The position numbers and the translations under genes are program-made. Below are positions 1-9,310 of a DNA stretch of 38,201 nt, one piece after another (position 1 is the stretch's first letter; each line of letters starts with the position of its first letter). A model generated the notes under the pieces. The model was not told the origin of the DNA. It was given only the letters and a program-made list of their open reading frames with translations, and searched no databases. The stretch comes from Pilatotrama ljubarskyi (taxonomy: Eukaryota > Basidiomycota > Agaricomycetes > Polyporales > Polyporaceae): contig MU277772.1 in NCBI GenBank assembly GCA_022385805.1, positions 42,885-81,085 on the forward strand. Direction: 5' to 3'.

Positions 1-470
1 TTGAACTTGCACTCATCTGAGAAGATGATGAGCCTCAACATCCGGGGGTCCAATTTTGCCATGTGCCGCGCCCAAATGCTTCGCTGTTTCTCATTGAGCT
101 TGGAGAGATATGGCTTTTCCTGGCGCACCCTGCCATTCAACCCCCTCTCTGCAAGGTTTCTACGCACTGTCCGGGCAGAGGCCTGCGGAGCTGCCTTGCG
201 TTGGGCATCAGTGGCGTTGAGAGCTTCACCTCGGCTGATCATGATCCCGAGATGATCAAGGTCCTGACGGCTGAGGATGCGGGGCCGGCCAGAGCGGGGT
301 CTTTGATAGTGGAGGTCACCTGTTTCCGCAAAGGTTCGTAGGGTTCGACGGACAGTCTTGCGGTCGCATTTGAGTTTGCGAGCGATGGCACTGATGGACA
401 TGGGGTCACCGGAGGGAGGGTTGCGAAGGAAGAGAATTTTGGCACGTTTAAGGCAGGATAGAGCAACCAT
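1..470 (-). CDS. Tc1/mariner-type transposase, N-terminal 157 residues (partial)
   Basis: Would bind the element's terminal repeats and catalyse excision and insertion at TA. The frame is open from an ATG at 470 to the window edge with no stop. A first helix-turn-helix is seen around residues 20-45 (key residues SISAIARKLKCDRKTVRRTL). It is followed by the GRPR linker motif (GRPRILS) and a second HTH-like part (SARTVRRNLAERGLNGRVRQ). The sequence then reaches the first catalytic Asp in IIFSDECKF, the normal start of the DDE/D domain. ATG 470 is chosen because the HTH begins at the usual distance after it. The remaining catalytic residues are off the window, so whether the protein is intact cannot be judged. 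Family assignment is from motifs only. Confidence 0.85.
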   Translation of the reverse strand, partial: MVALSCLKRAKILFLRNPPSGDPMSISAIARKLKCDRKTVRRTLRTFAETGDLHYQRPRSGRPRILSRQDLDHLGIMISRGEALNATDAQRKAAPQASARTVRRNLAERGLNGRVRQEKPYLSKLNEKQRSIWARHMAKLDPRMLRLIIFSDECKF

Positions 471-739
471 GTGTGAAGAGCAGAAAGAATAGAGGATGAG
501 GATGAAGATTCTGAGGTGCAATATGTACAGTGACTGAATGGTAGTGGATTAAGTTGAGGGTCATGGCTGAGTGCTGTGCTTCGCTGGCAGGCGCTAAAAT
601 AAGCGCCCGTATTTCTCGCGCTCCATTAAGAGCTACACCCTCAATAATCAGTAGCAAATCAATAACACCCAGTATACAATCTAGATATCATATACACATG
701 TGTGACTAGCCTGGGCTTGTATACAATCCTGTGAAAGTA

Positions 740-773
740 GGGGGGTGGGGCACGACTTTTGGCCGTCACTGTA
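740..773 (-). repeat. Tc1 element terminal inverted repeat
   Basis: Read inward on the minus strand it begins (TA)CAGTGACGGCCAAAAGTC and continues with a C-rich stretch. The same sequence recurs at 20227-20260 with few changes, showing a second member of the family in the window. Confidence 0.8.
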
Positions 774-1296
774 TTATGTAACTGGACCGAAGCGGACCAA
801 TATTGGAGGCCGGTCAGAGACTGGTGGTAGAAGTCGAAGTGTCGAAGTGCTGGTTACCAGAGGACAAGTCACTAAGGATTTATCTTAGTAGTGTCGGAGG
901 TCGGACTGTGATCGGACCAGAGTCGGAATCTGATCAGACCCGAGATCAGAGGACGGAATGTTATTCCGGAGGATAAACAAAAGGGTAAAGAATGGAGGAC
1001 TGAAAAGTATACCAGCAGATCAAGTGGTTAACGAGATATCTGAACTAAAGAGCTACCCTATAGAATCCAAAGCTTATATAGTAAGAAGTAAGTAAGGTTC
1101 AGGTTTGTAAGGAATAACTGCGAGGGGAGATCGGAGCGAGATCAGATGGAGCAAAGGTCAGGATCGCGTGAAGTATGGTGCGGATTAGTCTCATCGCCAA
1201 TGATGACGAGTGAGTCTCGGAGTGCTCTCGGAGGCTGATCGGACTGATTGGGTTCTGAAAGGCGCCAGACCAGAAGGGTCCGCATGGGCGCTAACA
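774..1296 (-). mobile_element. LTR copy F (family 1), interrupted by the Tc1 element
   Basis: On the minus strand this begins TGTTAGCGCCCATGCGG at 1296 and follows the LTR at 4475-5184 almost base for base. The shared parts include the ATATAAGCTTTGG promoter-like segment and the ACTACTAAGATAA segment. Homology stops where the Tc1 element starts at 773. The rest of this LTR should lie beyond the Tc1 element, to the left of the window. No internal retrotransposon sequence is seen next to it, so it is probably a solo LTR or LTR fragment. Confidence 0.8.
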
Positions 1297-1301
1297 CACT
1301 C

Positions 1302-1850
1302 GTGGAGCAGTGGTACGGTGTGTAGCCAGCTGCAGGTTCAAATTCCTGTTGTAGTAAGCTTTATTGCGCACTCCTGTCGTCCTACCTATTTCGCGCATTT
1401 CCAGGCGCAGGCTCAGATATCTGTCCAATATCTGGCTTTGGGCATCGGTTGATATATGGTCAGAAATCATAGGCCCAATGTGTGTCACACATTGCATGGG
1501 TGTCTGGTGTGTCAAATATCGAACTGATTTCTTGTTTGTCTGGGCATGTACACGCTGAGGTAAACCAGATGTCAGACTGACATCAGAAATCTGAGACACT
1601 GGTTCAATGTGTGCCCAACACTGAACCAGTGACTTTCGCGAGATATGCAAGGGGTATTCGGCACTAGACATCCCTCCAGCCTTTGCCTAATATCAAGCGG
1701 ATATCTGATTTTACGTAGTGAGCTTGTAAAAACAGTTTGATCAGGCTAGCCAATGGAAAACCATTGCAGCCCCTCAAGGACTTGAACTTGAGACTGCACA
1801 TGTTACAGACCACACATATAACTCTATACTACAACTGATTATTCTTTCTG
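1302..1850 (+). repeat. SINE-like fold-back unit 1
   Basis: The left head has a box-B-like GGTTCAAATTCC at 1335-1346. An inverted head lies near 1765-1830, with reversed box B at 1778-1789 (GGACTTGAACTT). Between them the two halves are diverged inverted copies: the CAGATATCTG...ATATCTGGC segment near 1411-1440 is mirrored near 1685-1715. This suggests a head-to-head dimer of a tRNA-derived SINE rather than a classic MITE. Confidence 0.55.
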
Positions 1851-2144
1851 AAAGTGACCTGAGGATATGTAAGGGTAGATGTGTATCCTGGAGTTCCTTC
1901 AAGGAACTGTGTGCTTGGTTCAGCTATGAACCTAAGTACAGTAAAGATGACCATAATAAGCAACATTAGTGGAGTTGCTCAATTCTTAATGAAGTGCCCT
2001 AGTTTAGGGCCTCCCAATTGGCTGCCCAAGTGGCAAGCAAAGACTCTTCACTTGAGACTCTCGTGCAATTGGATTTGAAGGGTTTTCCAGCCAAAGCTCT
2101 ACAATTGATATATAATGTGTACAATCTCACCTAAAAAGCTCCTG

Positions 2145-2770
2145 TGAAGCAGTGGTACTGTGTGTGGTAATTCCAGCTTGTTGCTGATTCAAATCCTCTG
2201 CCTTATGTCCCTTATTACATTCCTGACCCCCTGTGTATTTTTCGCTTTTTTAGGTGCAGGTCTGATATCTGGCTTCGGGCATCAATCAATATGTGGTCAG
2301 AAATCATAGGCTCGATGTCTGTCACACATATCGGAGGTGTCTGCTGTTTCAGATATTGAATCGGTGTCTGGTTCATCTGGGTGTGTAGCCTGGTGAGGAC
2401 CATGGAAAACCTATGGCTTTGCTTACTTACTAGCGGCCGTCAGGGACGAAGTTGCTTACTACGTGTACATGCTGAGGCAAACCAGATGTCAGACTGACAT
2501 TAAAAATTTGAGACACCTTTTCAATGTGTGCCCAACACTGAACCGATGACTTTTGCGAGATACGCGAGAGCTATTTGTCATGAGACATTGGACCGCCCTC
2601 TGCCTGATATCAGACAGATATCTGGTTTTACGTAGCGAGGTCGTAAGAATATCTTGCTCCAGCCAGCAAATAGAAAAACAATGACATTACATCTGGGATT
2701 TGAACCCAAGACTAACGGGTGAGATACAAGGCACACAACCACTGCACTGCGGCTGCTTTTGCTTTCTGCA
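2145..2770 (+). repeat. SINE-like fold-back unit 2
   Basis: Left head with GAAGCAGTGGTAC near 2145 and a TGATTCAAATCC box at 2185-2196. The inverted right head is the best preserved in the array: reversed box B at 2696-2707 and reversed A-box-like sequence at 2739-2748. The body is homologous to unit 1 throughout. Confidence 0.6.
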
Positions 2771-3065
2771 AAGCTCTAACACTATATAGTACAAATCTGC
2801 ACCCCTTGAGTTTCCATTCAAGGAAGAGAAGCTATGAAACTGTGTGCTAGGTTTTAATAGTGAACATGAATACAGTATGAATGTACAAAAGAATAGAATA
2901 AGCAACATCAGTGGAGTTTCTCAATTCCGAAGGAAGTGCCCCATGAGTTGAGGCTGCCCACTTGGCCACCCAAGTGGCAAGCAAAGACCCTGACTCTACA
3001 TGAGGTTTTCCAGCAGAAGCTCAGCAGGGCAATATATTGAGTGTATATGCCAATCAAGGAAAGCC

Positions 3066-3350
3066 TTTCTGGAGCAGTGGTAATGGGTCTGGTGATCCTG
3101 GTCTGTCTCTGGTTTGACTTCTGGTTGTTGCCTCCTTTATTATACTCCAGACTTCCTGCCTATTTTTCCCATTTCCAGGCGTGCACTCAGATATCCGTCC
3201 GATGTCTGGCTTCAGGCATTGTTCAATATGTCGTCAAAAATCATATGTTCGGTGTCCATCACACATTGTGCGGGTGTCTGCCGTTTTAGACACTGAACTG
3301 GTATCTGGTACGTCTGGGCGTGTATGCACACGAGCTGCATCTGAGTGTAG
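3066..3350 (+). repeat. SINE-like unit 3, truncated
   Basis: Begins with GGAGCAGTGGTAATGG at 3071. It follows the left half of units 1 and 2 (GATATCCGTCCGATGTCTGG, then CACACATTG) and loses homology after about 3330. The inverted right half is missing. Confidence 0.55.
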
Positions 3351-3900
3351 AGGGAAAGGCTGTCTCTGAGCCATTGAGATTCAATGAAGGATGATTGGGT
3401 TTCTTAGGGAATCCCCGACACATATACAAATTGTTGTTGCGGGTAAGTTCCAGTGCCCAGTGGGTCCAACCTGGCTATGTGAGCCACTGCAAAAATGTTG
3501 AATGCACAATTCCAAAGCCTTGCAGGATGGCCAGCAAAGACTTGCATGGGGGAATGGAGGTGAATGCATAGAATTGACACATGTATATAGCTATATGTGC
3601 TGCTATCAAGTGTAGCAGGGCAGTAGTGGCTATGATAGCCATGGGCACGATACCGATGCAAATGAGTGCTTACCTCTGTCCATGGGCACTAAACCACACG
3701 CTCCCCTCACAGGCCTTCTCCACTTCATATCTACTACAAATTATTAGAGCCGTTTCACAATGTGTTTCGCCCTGCCTTGCGTGGAGCCATTTCGCCCTGC
3801 ATGAAGCAAATTTGAGTTGCATGTCTGCTTGACATTTTGCATTGCTCCAACCCAGATCAGCATTACTCCACAGAGATAATCCTTACTGCGAAACAGCTCT
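3351..3900. other. No gene recognised
   Basis: Mixed-composition DNA with only short, unsupported ORFs. No repeat family found elsewhere in the window was recognised here. It ends at the terminal repeat of the MITE at 3901. Confidence 0.5.
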
Positions 3901-4122
3901 ATTACCGTTTGCATAAAAGTTGTCACATGACACATTGGCTCTCCAGACTACATTCCAGATGCCAAAAAACTATTGCAGCTCACAAAGCTCATGGAAATGG
4001 ATGATTCTTTTTTATCAAAAGGATAACATTATATGCTATTTTATGATGTATACTATTGATTGAGAATGAGGCTTGCATGCTCCAGATTGAATATCAAGCC
4101 CATTGCATGGTAGTTGAAGCTG

Positions 4123-5485
4123 TGTTAGCACCTGTGTGGACCCTTCTGGTTCAGCCCCTTTCAGAACCCAATCGGTCCAATCAGACTCTGAGCCTCACTC
4201 CAAGCCCCGAGACTTACTGATCAGTTACTCTGCTTCGCAGTAAACTGGTCATTAGTGGCCAGTTCTTATCCACTTACTGCACAGTACTTCTCTATATAAG
4301 ACTGGCACTTCTTAGATAGGAGTTCAGTTCAGATATTTTGTTACCCACTTGATCTGCTGGTGCACTCTTCGGTTACCATCTTCACCATTTTGTTTATCCT
4401 CTGGAATAACATTCTGTACTCCAAACTCCAGTCTGATCTAATTCTGACTCTGGTCCAATCATGGTCTGACCTCCTGTTAGCACCCATGCGGACCCTTCCG
4501 GTCCAGCACCCTTCAGAATCTGATCAGTCTGATCGGCCTCCAAGACTCACCCTGGTACTCATTGTCGTCATCGGTGATGAGACTAACCCACTCCTTACTC
4601 CACGCGATCTTGTTCCTTGCTTCATCTGATCCTGTTACGATCTCCCCTCTGCAGTTACTTGTTACAAACCTGAACCTCACTTACTTCTTACTATATAAGC
4701 TTTGGATCTATAGGGTAGCTCTTCAGTTTAGATATCTCATTAACCACTTGATCTGCTGGTACACTCTTTGGTTACCATTCTTGACCATCTGTTTATTCTA
4801 CGGAATAACATTTCATCCTCTGATCTCCGGTCCGATCCAATTCCGACTCCGGTCCGGTCACAGTTTGATCTCTGACACTACTAAGATAAGTCCTTCGTGA
4901 CTTATCCTCTGGTAACCAGCACTTCGTCACTTCAACTTCTACTGCCGGTCTCTGACCGACCTCTGACTTCAGTCCACTTTCAGTCCAATTACATAATAGT
5001 ATATTCCTCCGTAAATTAGAGGACTCCCTTGAATTTCGAAGCACGTTACTATTAGTTTTGTGAGTCCTCTTCCCCACCCACCGTGCATACTCCAGCTGGG
5101 TTCTGATCAGACCCTTCTAGTCTGATATTGGCCTTCCGGCTTTCGGCCTCCAGAACTGGTCTTATTCCTGCATGGTTCTTAACACCTCTGGTTATACTAA
5201 GATAAGTCCTTTGTGACTTGTCCTTTGATAACCAGCACTCGACTTTCATCACCGGTCTCCGACCAGCCTCCAACATTAGTCCAGTTTAGTCTGGTTATAT
5301 AATAGTATATTCTGTCGTAAATTAGAGAACTCACAGACTCTCTGAGCACATAATCAATACTTTTGTGTGTCCTCCCTACCCCATGTGTACTCAGATTGGG
5401 TTCTGATCAGACACCTTCCAGTCCAATGTCGGGCTTCGGCCTTCTGGCCTCCCAGACTGGTCTTACCCCCGCATAGCTCCTAACA
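4123..5485 (+). mobile_element. Solo LTR A (family 1), containing solo LTR B
   Basis: Starts TGTTAGCACC and ends CTCCTAACA. It is flanked by a perfect 5-bp duplication AGCTG (4118-4122 and 5486-5490), proving insertion of a complete LTR into the MITE. No gag-pol remains, so it is a solo LTR left after LTR-LTR recombination. Its sequence is interrupted after 4474 by LTR B and resumes at 5185 with homology to the matching part of B (ACTAAGATAAGTCC). Without B it is about 650 bp. Confidence 0.92.
4475..5184 (+). mobile_element. Solo LTR B (family 1), inserted in LTR A
   Basis: 710 bp, from TGTTAGCACCCATGCGG to ...GGTTCTTAACA. Target duplications CCTCC (4470-4474) and CCTCT (5185-5189) differ by one base. 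A TATA-like TATATAA at 4692-4698 marks the probable U3 promoter. It is closely related to A and F, so the same family jumped into its own remains. Confidence 0.88.
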
Positions 5486-5490
5486 AGCTG

Positions 5491-5611
5491 TTGAAACCAC
5501 AGTGGGCCATTTAGCATGCTTTTTGGTCACCTCTGTACCCAATTTTTAGAGCATAAAAATCCAATGAACTGGCTACAAGACAGATCAAGATATTTGAGGG
5601 ACTCTGTACTA
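5491..5611 (+). repeat. Middle segment of MITE copy 1
   Basis: Continues the MITE after LTR A (GGGCCATTTAGCATGCTTTT, then GGCTACAAGACAGATCAAG). It matches 20390-20480 read on the minus strand. It ends in TACTA at the Harbinger insertion point. Confidence 0.8.
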
Positions 5612-6034
5612 GGGTGTATTTGCAAGCGGTTTAAACTGCCCTACACACGTTTTGAACTTGCGGAGCACAAGTTTAGGCATCTAAACAAACTGTGGGCGAG
5701 GGACAGCACCTAACTATGTTTAGTGCCCAAATGATGCAATTGAAGAGACTAGCTGTCTTGCCTACGCAACCGACTTGCTACTCACCATGGTGAACCTGCA
5801 AAAACTTCTCCTTTTGCTTCCTGTGATCTCTTCAAAAACACCTGGCTGTCTGAGTACAGTCAGCACCAGCTTGACAAGCCCTACCATCAACATCCCTTCC
5901 CATAGTGAATTTGAAGCATATGCCGCATCAGTATGGTTTGCGACCTGACATTGTCGACGCGCATGCCCTTGCCCAGCAGAAGTTTGGGTCACCAAAGAGT
6001 GGTTAGAGGAGCTTACGGATGAGGAATGTAAATA

Positions 6035-7030
6035 GTGTTTCAAGTATGTACTAGGGCCTGCCATAAGTATGTGTGTGCAAGTTGTAATGCTCAGGAGCAT
6101 AGAATGCGTCTCAGGGAGCTTCTTGATGTTGCTGCTGTGCTCAAAATCCTGGATCCATTCATCGGATCCAATCGATACCGCTTCTCAGCTTTGGAAGCCC
6201 TCTGCCTCCTTTGTGCCTGTTTACGAAGTCCAGAAGACCAACATGATCTGTTTGTGAAGTATCTACGCTTGCAGTCTGCTATCTCAGAGCTCGTAAATGA
6301 GCTCACCTTCTACCTTGATAGCAAGTGGTCTCACTTGCTTGCATTCAACTCCAGTCTCTTGTCTCCATCCACATCCATGCTGCAGGTGCTCCCTTGCGCA
6401 CCATCTGGGGATTCATTGACTGCACAATTTGTGCTATATGCCACCCAAGCCTCTGGCAATGCCAGGCCTATAATGGCCACAAGAAGTTCCATGCCATCAA
6501 GTTCCACGCCGTAATGCTCGCAAATGGACTCTTTGGACATCTCTACGGGCCAGTCAAGGGACGGAGACATGACACTATCATTCTCACCAGAGCCGCTTAC
6601 TGGATTGGGCACAGGATCACGCGCTGCAGCCATCAGGAGATGGGCCTATGGAGGAGCGGTATCTGTAGATCTTCGGTGATCATGCATACGGTATCAACCA
6701 GCAGTTGATCAGCCCCTTCACCGGGCCTGGGCTCACATCTTAAGAACAAGAGTGGAATGCGGAGATGGTATCCATTCGAATCGAGGTCGAGCACAGGTTT
6801 GGCATCGTAACAAACACTTCGGCATTTTTGGACACATCATGAAAAATGCAGGTGTACAATTCCCCTGTCGCACTGTATTACCATGTTGGTATCTTGCTCA
6901 CTAATGTCATCAATTATATACGCCCGAACCAAGTGGCCCAATACTTCTCTTGCCTCCCCCCCACTCTAGAAGACTACTATATGACTACATTAGCCTATCA
7001 GGCCATGGCCAAGAGGTATCTACATACATA
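6035..7030 (+). pseudogene. PIF/Harbinger transposase (DDE_Tnp_4 type), decayed
   Basis: Nuclease that would cut the element's ends. The N-terminal helical region (FSALEALCLLCACLRSPED) is in the frame of 6035. After a frame change near 6330-6390, the catalytic part continues in another frame with GFIDCT (first Asp), the family signature YNGHKKFHAIKFHAVMLANG and GHLYGPVKGRRHD. The second Asp lies in GDHAYGIN and the Glu in RIEVEHRFGIV. At least two in-frame stops interrupt the catalytic region: a TAG just before IFGDHAYG and a TAA after GPGLTS. Another frame disruption precedes 6846. All three catalytic residues are still readable, but no continuous ORF remains, so this copy cannot make transposase. 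Confidence 0.85.
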
Positions 7031-7055
7031 GTACATAATTTACATACGGGCACAT

Positions 7056-7734
7056 TGTTACATTCCGTGGACCCACCTTCTTCTCTGGTTTAACTCCGCA
7101 TTTTCTGGACTTAACTCCGGTCATTAACTCCGCAATTTCCGGACTTAAGTCTGGCTATTAACTCCGCATTTTCCGGACCTAACTCCAGACTTATTTCTCC
7201 ATATTTGTACTCCGCTTTTCCGGACTTTTACTCCGCATTTTCTCTGAAGTTCAGTCTTATTTTTCAGATTGCACCATTTCTTCACAATAGGCTGATTGTC
7301 TTCATCCCGGAAACCCTCTTCTGTCCTTCTCCTTATTGTTTGTGTTCACAATAAGGCTTACTTCTATATATACTGAGCTGATATGTCGTAGCTACTCAGT
7401 TCAGATACTTGTTGTACTTCTTGTCATTGCCGTGATCCTGCAATCAACTTGTATCTTGTCCTTAATTCCGCGCCTTGTCTCCAAGTTCACTCCAACTCTG
7501 GGACGTAGTCCACTCCAACTCTGGGACATAGTCTGCTCTAACTCCGGATGTACTCCACTCCCATCCTCTAGTCCAAATTGAGGACACCTCAGAAGGTTCT
7601 CAGACATGTTGCTAATAGCTTCGCGGAAGTCCTCACCCTTGCTGTGCCTCCGTCCAGACGTTCTTAACTCCAAAGTCCGCATTTTTGAAGTCCGCACCCC
7701 CAACTCCGGACTTAACGCCAGCACGTCCCTAACA
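7056..7734 (+). mobile_element. Solo LTR C (family 2), inside the Harbinger element
   Basis: 679 bp from TGTTACATTCCGTGG to GCACGTCCCTAACA, with a perfect duplication CACAT on each side (7051-7055 and 7735-7739). Homologous over its whole length to LTR D (12847-13500, opposite strand). A TATATATA at 7365-7372 is the likely promoter TATA box. It lies between the two Harbinger genes and does not break either. Confidence 0.93.
7087..7245 (+). repeat. Short repeats of a CTCCGCATTTTCCGGA motif in LTR C
   Basis: About five diverged copies of an ACTCCGCATTTTCCGGACTT-like unit lie near the 5' end of the LTR. LTR D has the same array at 13315-13475 (inverted) with a different order of variants. Their position in U3 suggests protein-binding sites, but that is inference. 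Confidence 0.6.
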
Positions 7735-7753
7735 CACATACAATGAGGGTGAT

Positions 7754-8967
7754 TTAGAGCTTCTCTTGCAGTACAGCAAGATATGCCCGTTGTGCAAATG
7801 CATACTCCTCATTACTCCGCTGAACCTCTTTAACAAGAGTCTGCTGAAGCTTAAGAGACTCTTGCTGAAAATGAGCATTCCGTTCAGCCTTCTCCTTCAG
7901 CAACGCACACAACGCTTCCAAGCTATGCTCATGTGCAAGCCAACGAGGCTTTCCTGATGAACCACTGTCAGCATTAACATTGCCATCTCCATTCTCCTTG
8001 TCACCCATTGTGTTACCAGGAGGAACACTTGTGTCGGAAGCGGGTGATGCATGGCAATGCACTTTGTCCCGATGGAGCTTGTGCGGATTGCCTCCCCCCC
8101 ATGCCAGTTCTCCTCATCTATCTATCGCATATGAGCATATGGACAAGAGAGGTGAGACATAATGTATGAGGACTTATCCTACGAGTCTCCTCCTTCTTCA
8201 CCTTAGACATGTTCTTTGCATTCTCACTGAGCGAGGCCACACAGTCAGCAAGGCTCTCGATTGCAGAGCCTGCGCTTTCCTTGTCTCTAATAATCTTCTT
8301 GATTGGTCAGGCCTCGGAAGAGTCAGGATCCCAGTGTATAAGTAGAAGTGTCTACGTCGACCTAAGGCATCCCAGAGAGCTTGCTGCATGACATACCTCG
8401 TGCTATGCAATGATCTCCTCGACCTTCTTCTTGATGGCCTCAACTCCATTCATTCTTGCAAATTGTCCAGCCTTCTTGAGGTCATTGTGGATCTTGCTCC
8501 AGAGAAGACCCTTCTGGCCATGTCGAGTGAGGTATGGGTTCACCTCCGAGACCACATGCAACAGAGCAGAGATGTCTGTTCTGGTATACTCAGTGCGTCC
8601 ACCAGTGTGTGGCTGTACAGTCTCGACATTTGTTTCACGAATAGCCTGGTTACATTCTGGCTCGGGCTCGAGGCTCAGGCTCGAGGTTATGGGTAGGATG
8701 AAACAGAGATGAAGCTGGCTGCACATCTGAGTCAGAATCCTCAGCATTGGGCATGGTCAGAACAGGATGGGCAGGCTTGAGCAAAGGGTCTACATTGTGA
8801 GCAGGGTCAACAGGGACATGAGGAACTTGGAAAGCAAAGTTGGGTTTCAAAAACTGGCTGCTATGAGCACTCGCTGAGTCCATTGGGAGGTAGCAGTAGT
8901 CACTGGAATCATCGAGGCACCAGCATGTTGAGTGCTTATGACATTTTTGGCATCCTGATTTCCCCAC
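7754..8967 (-). pseudogene. Harbinger Myb/SANT-like partner protein, decayed
   Basis: In PIF/Harbinger elements a second protein with a Myb/SANT-like domain binds DNA and brings the transposase to the nucleus and the element's ends. From 8967 the minus strand reads an acidic, Pro-rich N-terminus. After a frame change near 8660-8700 it gives a SANT-like helical domain (TDISALLHVVSEVNPYL, then LLWSKIHNDLKKAGQF, to 8403). A further exon-like piece, KESAGSAIESLADCVASL, lies near 8200-8300. The last segment (8062-7754) holds a long helical, probably coiled-coil, C-terminus (LEALCALLKEKAERNAHFQQ). Junctions could be short introns or frameshifts. It converges on the transposase gene. Confidence 0.65.
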
Positions 8968-9025
8968 AGCTCCACGAGTTAATTTTGAACTCTATTGCAG
9001 TTTAAACCGCGTTGCAAATACAGTC

Positions 9026-9110
9026 TACTAAGCTACAGATTTTTTTTGAGAAGTGAGGCCACAGGCAAAGCCATTCCAGTCACATGACAACTTTTATGCA
9101 AACAGTAATA
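9026..9110 (+). repeat. Right end of MITE copy 1
   Basis: Contains AAGCTACAG, then CAAAGCCATTCCAG, and the inverted terminal repeat GTGACAACTTTTATGCAAAC-like sequence up to 9110. It completes the MITE that starts at 3901. Confidence 0.8.
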
Positions 9111-9159
9111 AGCTAAATCCCTTATTATAAAAATCTTCATTTATGTTCAGAACATTGAG

Positions 9160-9310
9160 AACACCACAGAAGGTTCTCATGCACATTGCTAATAGCTTCA
9201 CAGAAGTCCTTACCCTTGCTGTGTCTCTATCTGGTCGTCCTCAACTCTGAAGTCTGCAGTTTTGTAGTCTGCACCCCCAACTCTGGACTTCACACCAGCA
9301 CATCCCTAAC
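9160..9310 (+). mobile_element. 3' fragment of a family-2 LTR (copy E)
   Basis: From about 9163 the sequence follows the last 150 bp of LTR C (CAGAAGGTTCTC, then TTGCTAATAGCTTC) and ends at ...CCAGCACATCCCTAACA (9310). The first 500 bp or so are missing, so this is a deletion remnant. It abuts and truncates MITE copy 2. Confidence 0.8.

Larger units (their letters stand above)
1..773 (-). mobile_element. Tc1/mariner element, transposase-start end (runs off the window)
   Basis: Cut-and-paste DNA transposon read on the minus strand. It holds the first part of a Tc1-type transposase (1-470), a leader of about 270 bp, and a terminal repeat at 740-773. The boundary is firm. The flank 774-1296 is an LTR copy whose intact relative (4475-5184) has an uninterrupted ...ACATAATAGTATATTCC at the matching point, and the element sits on the TA there. 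TA is the usual Tc1/mariner target. The other end and most of the transposase lie beyond position 1. Confidence 0.85.
1297..3350 (+). repeat. Tandem array of about 2.3 degenerate repeat units with tRNA-like heads
   Basis: Three copies of one unit start near 1302, 2145 and 3070, giving periods of about 845 and 925 bp. Each unit has a tRNA-like head (GCAGTGGTA followed about 30 bp later by a GGTTCAAATCC-like box) and a body with paired CAGATATC and ATATCTGGC motifs. A spacer follows that shares AATAAGCAACATNAGTGGAG and CAAGTGGCAAGCAAAGAC between copies. There are no plausible genes; small ORFs here are not conserved between units. The third copy ends near 3350. Confidence 0.7.
5612..9025 (+). 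mobile_element. PIF/Harbinger DNA transposon, two genes, inactive
   Basis: The left end GGGTGTATTTGCAAGCGG (5612) and the inverted right end GACTGTATTTGCAACGCGG (from 9025) form terminal repeats that also share GGTTTAAACTGC. The element lies in the MITE with TACTA on both sides (5607-5611 and 9026-9030). Harbinger elements usually duplicate 3 bp, so the true duplication may be CTA within this 5-bp identity. It carries a decayed transposase on the plus strand and a Myb/SANT-like partner on the minus strand, the usual two-gene content of the superfamily. Solo LTR C sits between the two genes. Native length without LTR C is about 2.7 kb. Confidence 0.85.
3901..9110 (+). mobile_element. MITE copy 1, split by two insertion clusters
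   Basis: The left terminal repeat at 3901-3930 contains GTTTGCATAAAAGTTGTCAC; the inverted right repeat lies at 9081-9110. The body survives as three pieces: 3901-4122, 5491-5611 and 9026-9110. Joined in order these match the uninterrupted copy at 20286-20699 read on the minus strand, including CATGGAAATGGATGATTC and GAGGGACTCT. The gaps are filled by a nested solo LTR (4123-5485) and a PIF/Harbinger element (5612-9025). Native length is about 430 bp and there is no coding capacity of its own. Terminal sequence ending in TTATTAC or TATTAC suggests a TA target. Confidence 0.85.

Noticed and set aside
2693..2755. tRNA gene on the minus strand (good A and B boxes, GGGTTCAAATCCC arm)
   Set aside because: No acceptor stem pairs across the ends, and the sequence is the head of a repeat unit present in other copies; better read as a tRNA-derived SINE head.
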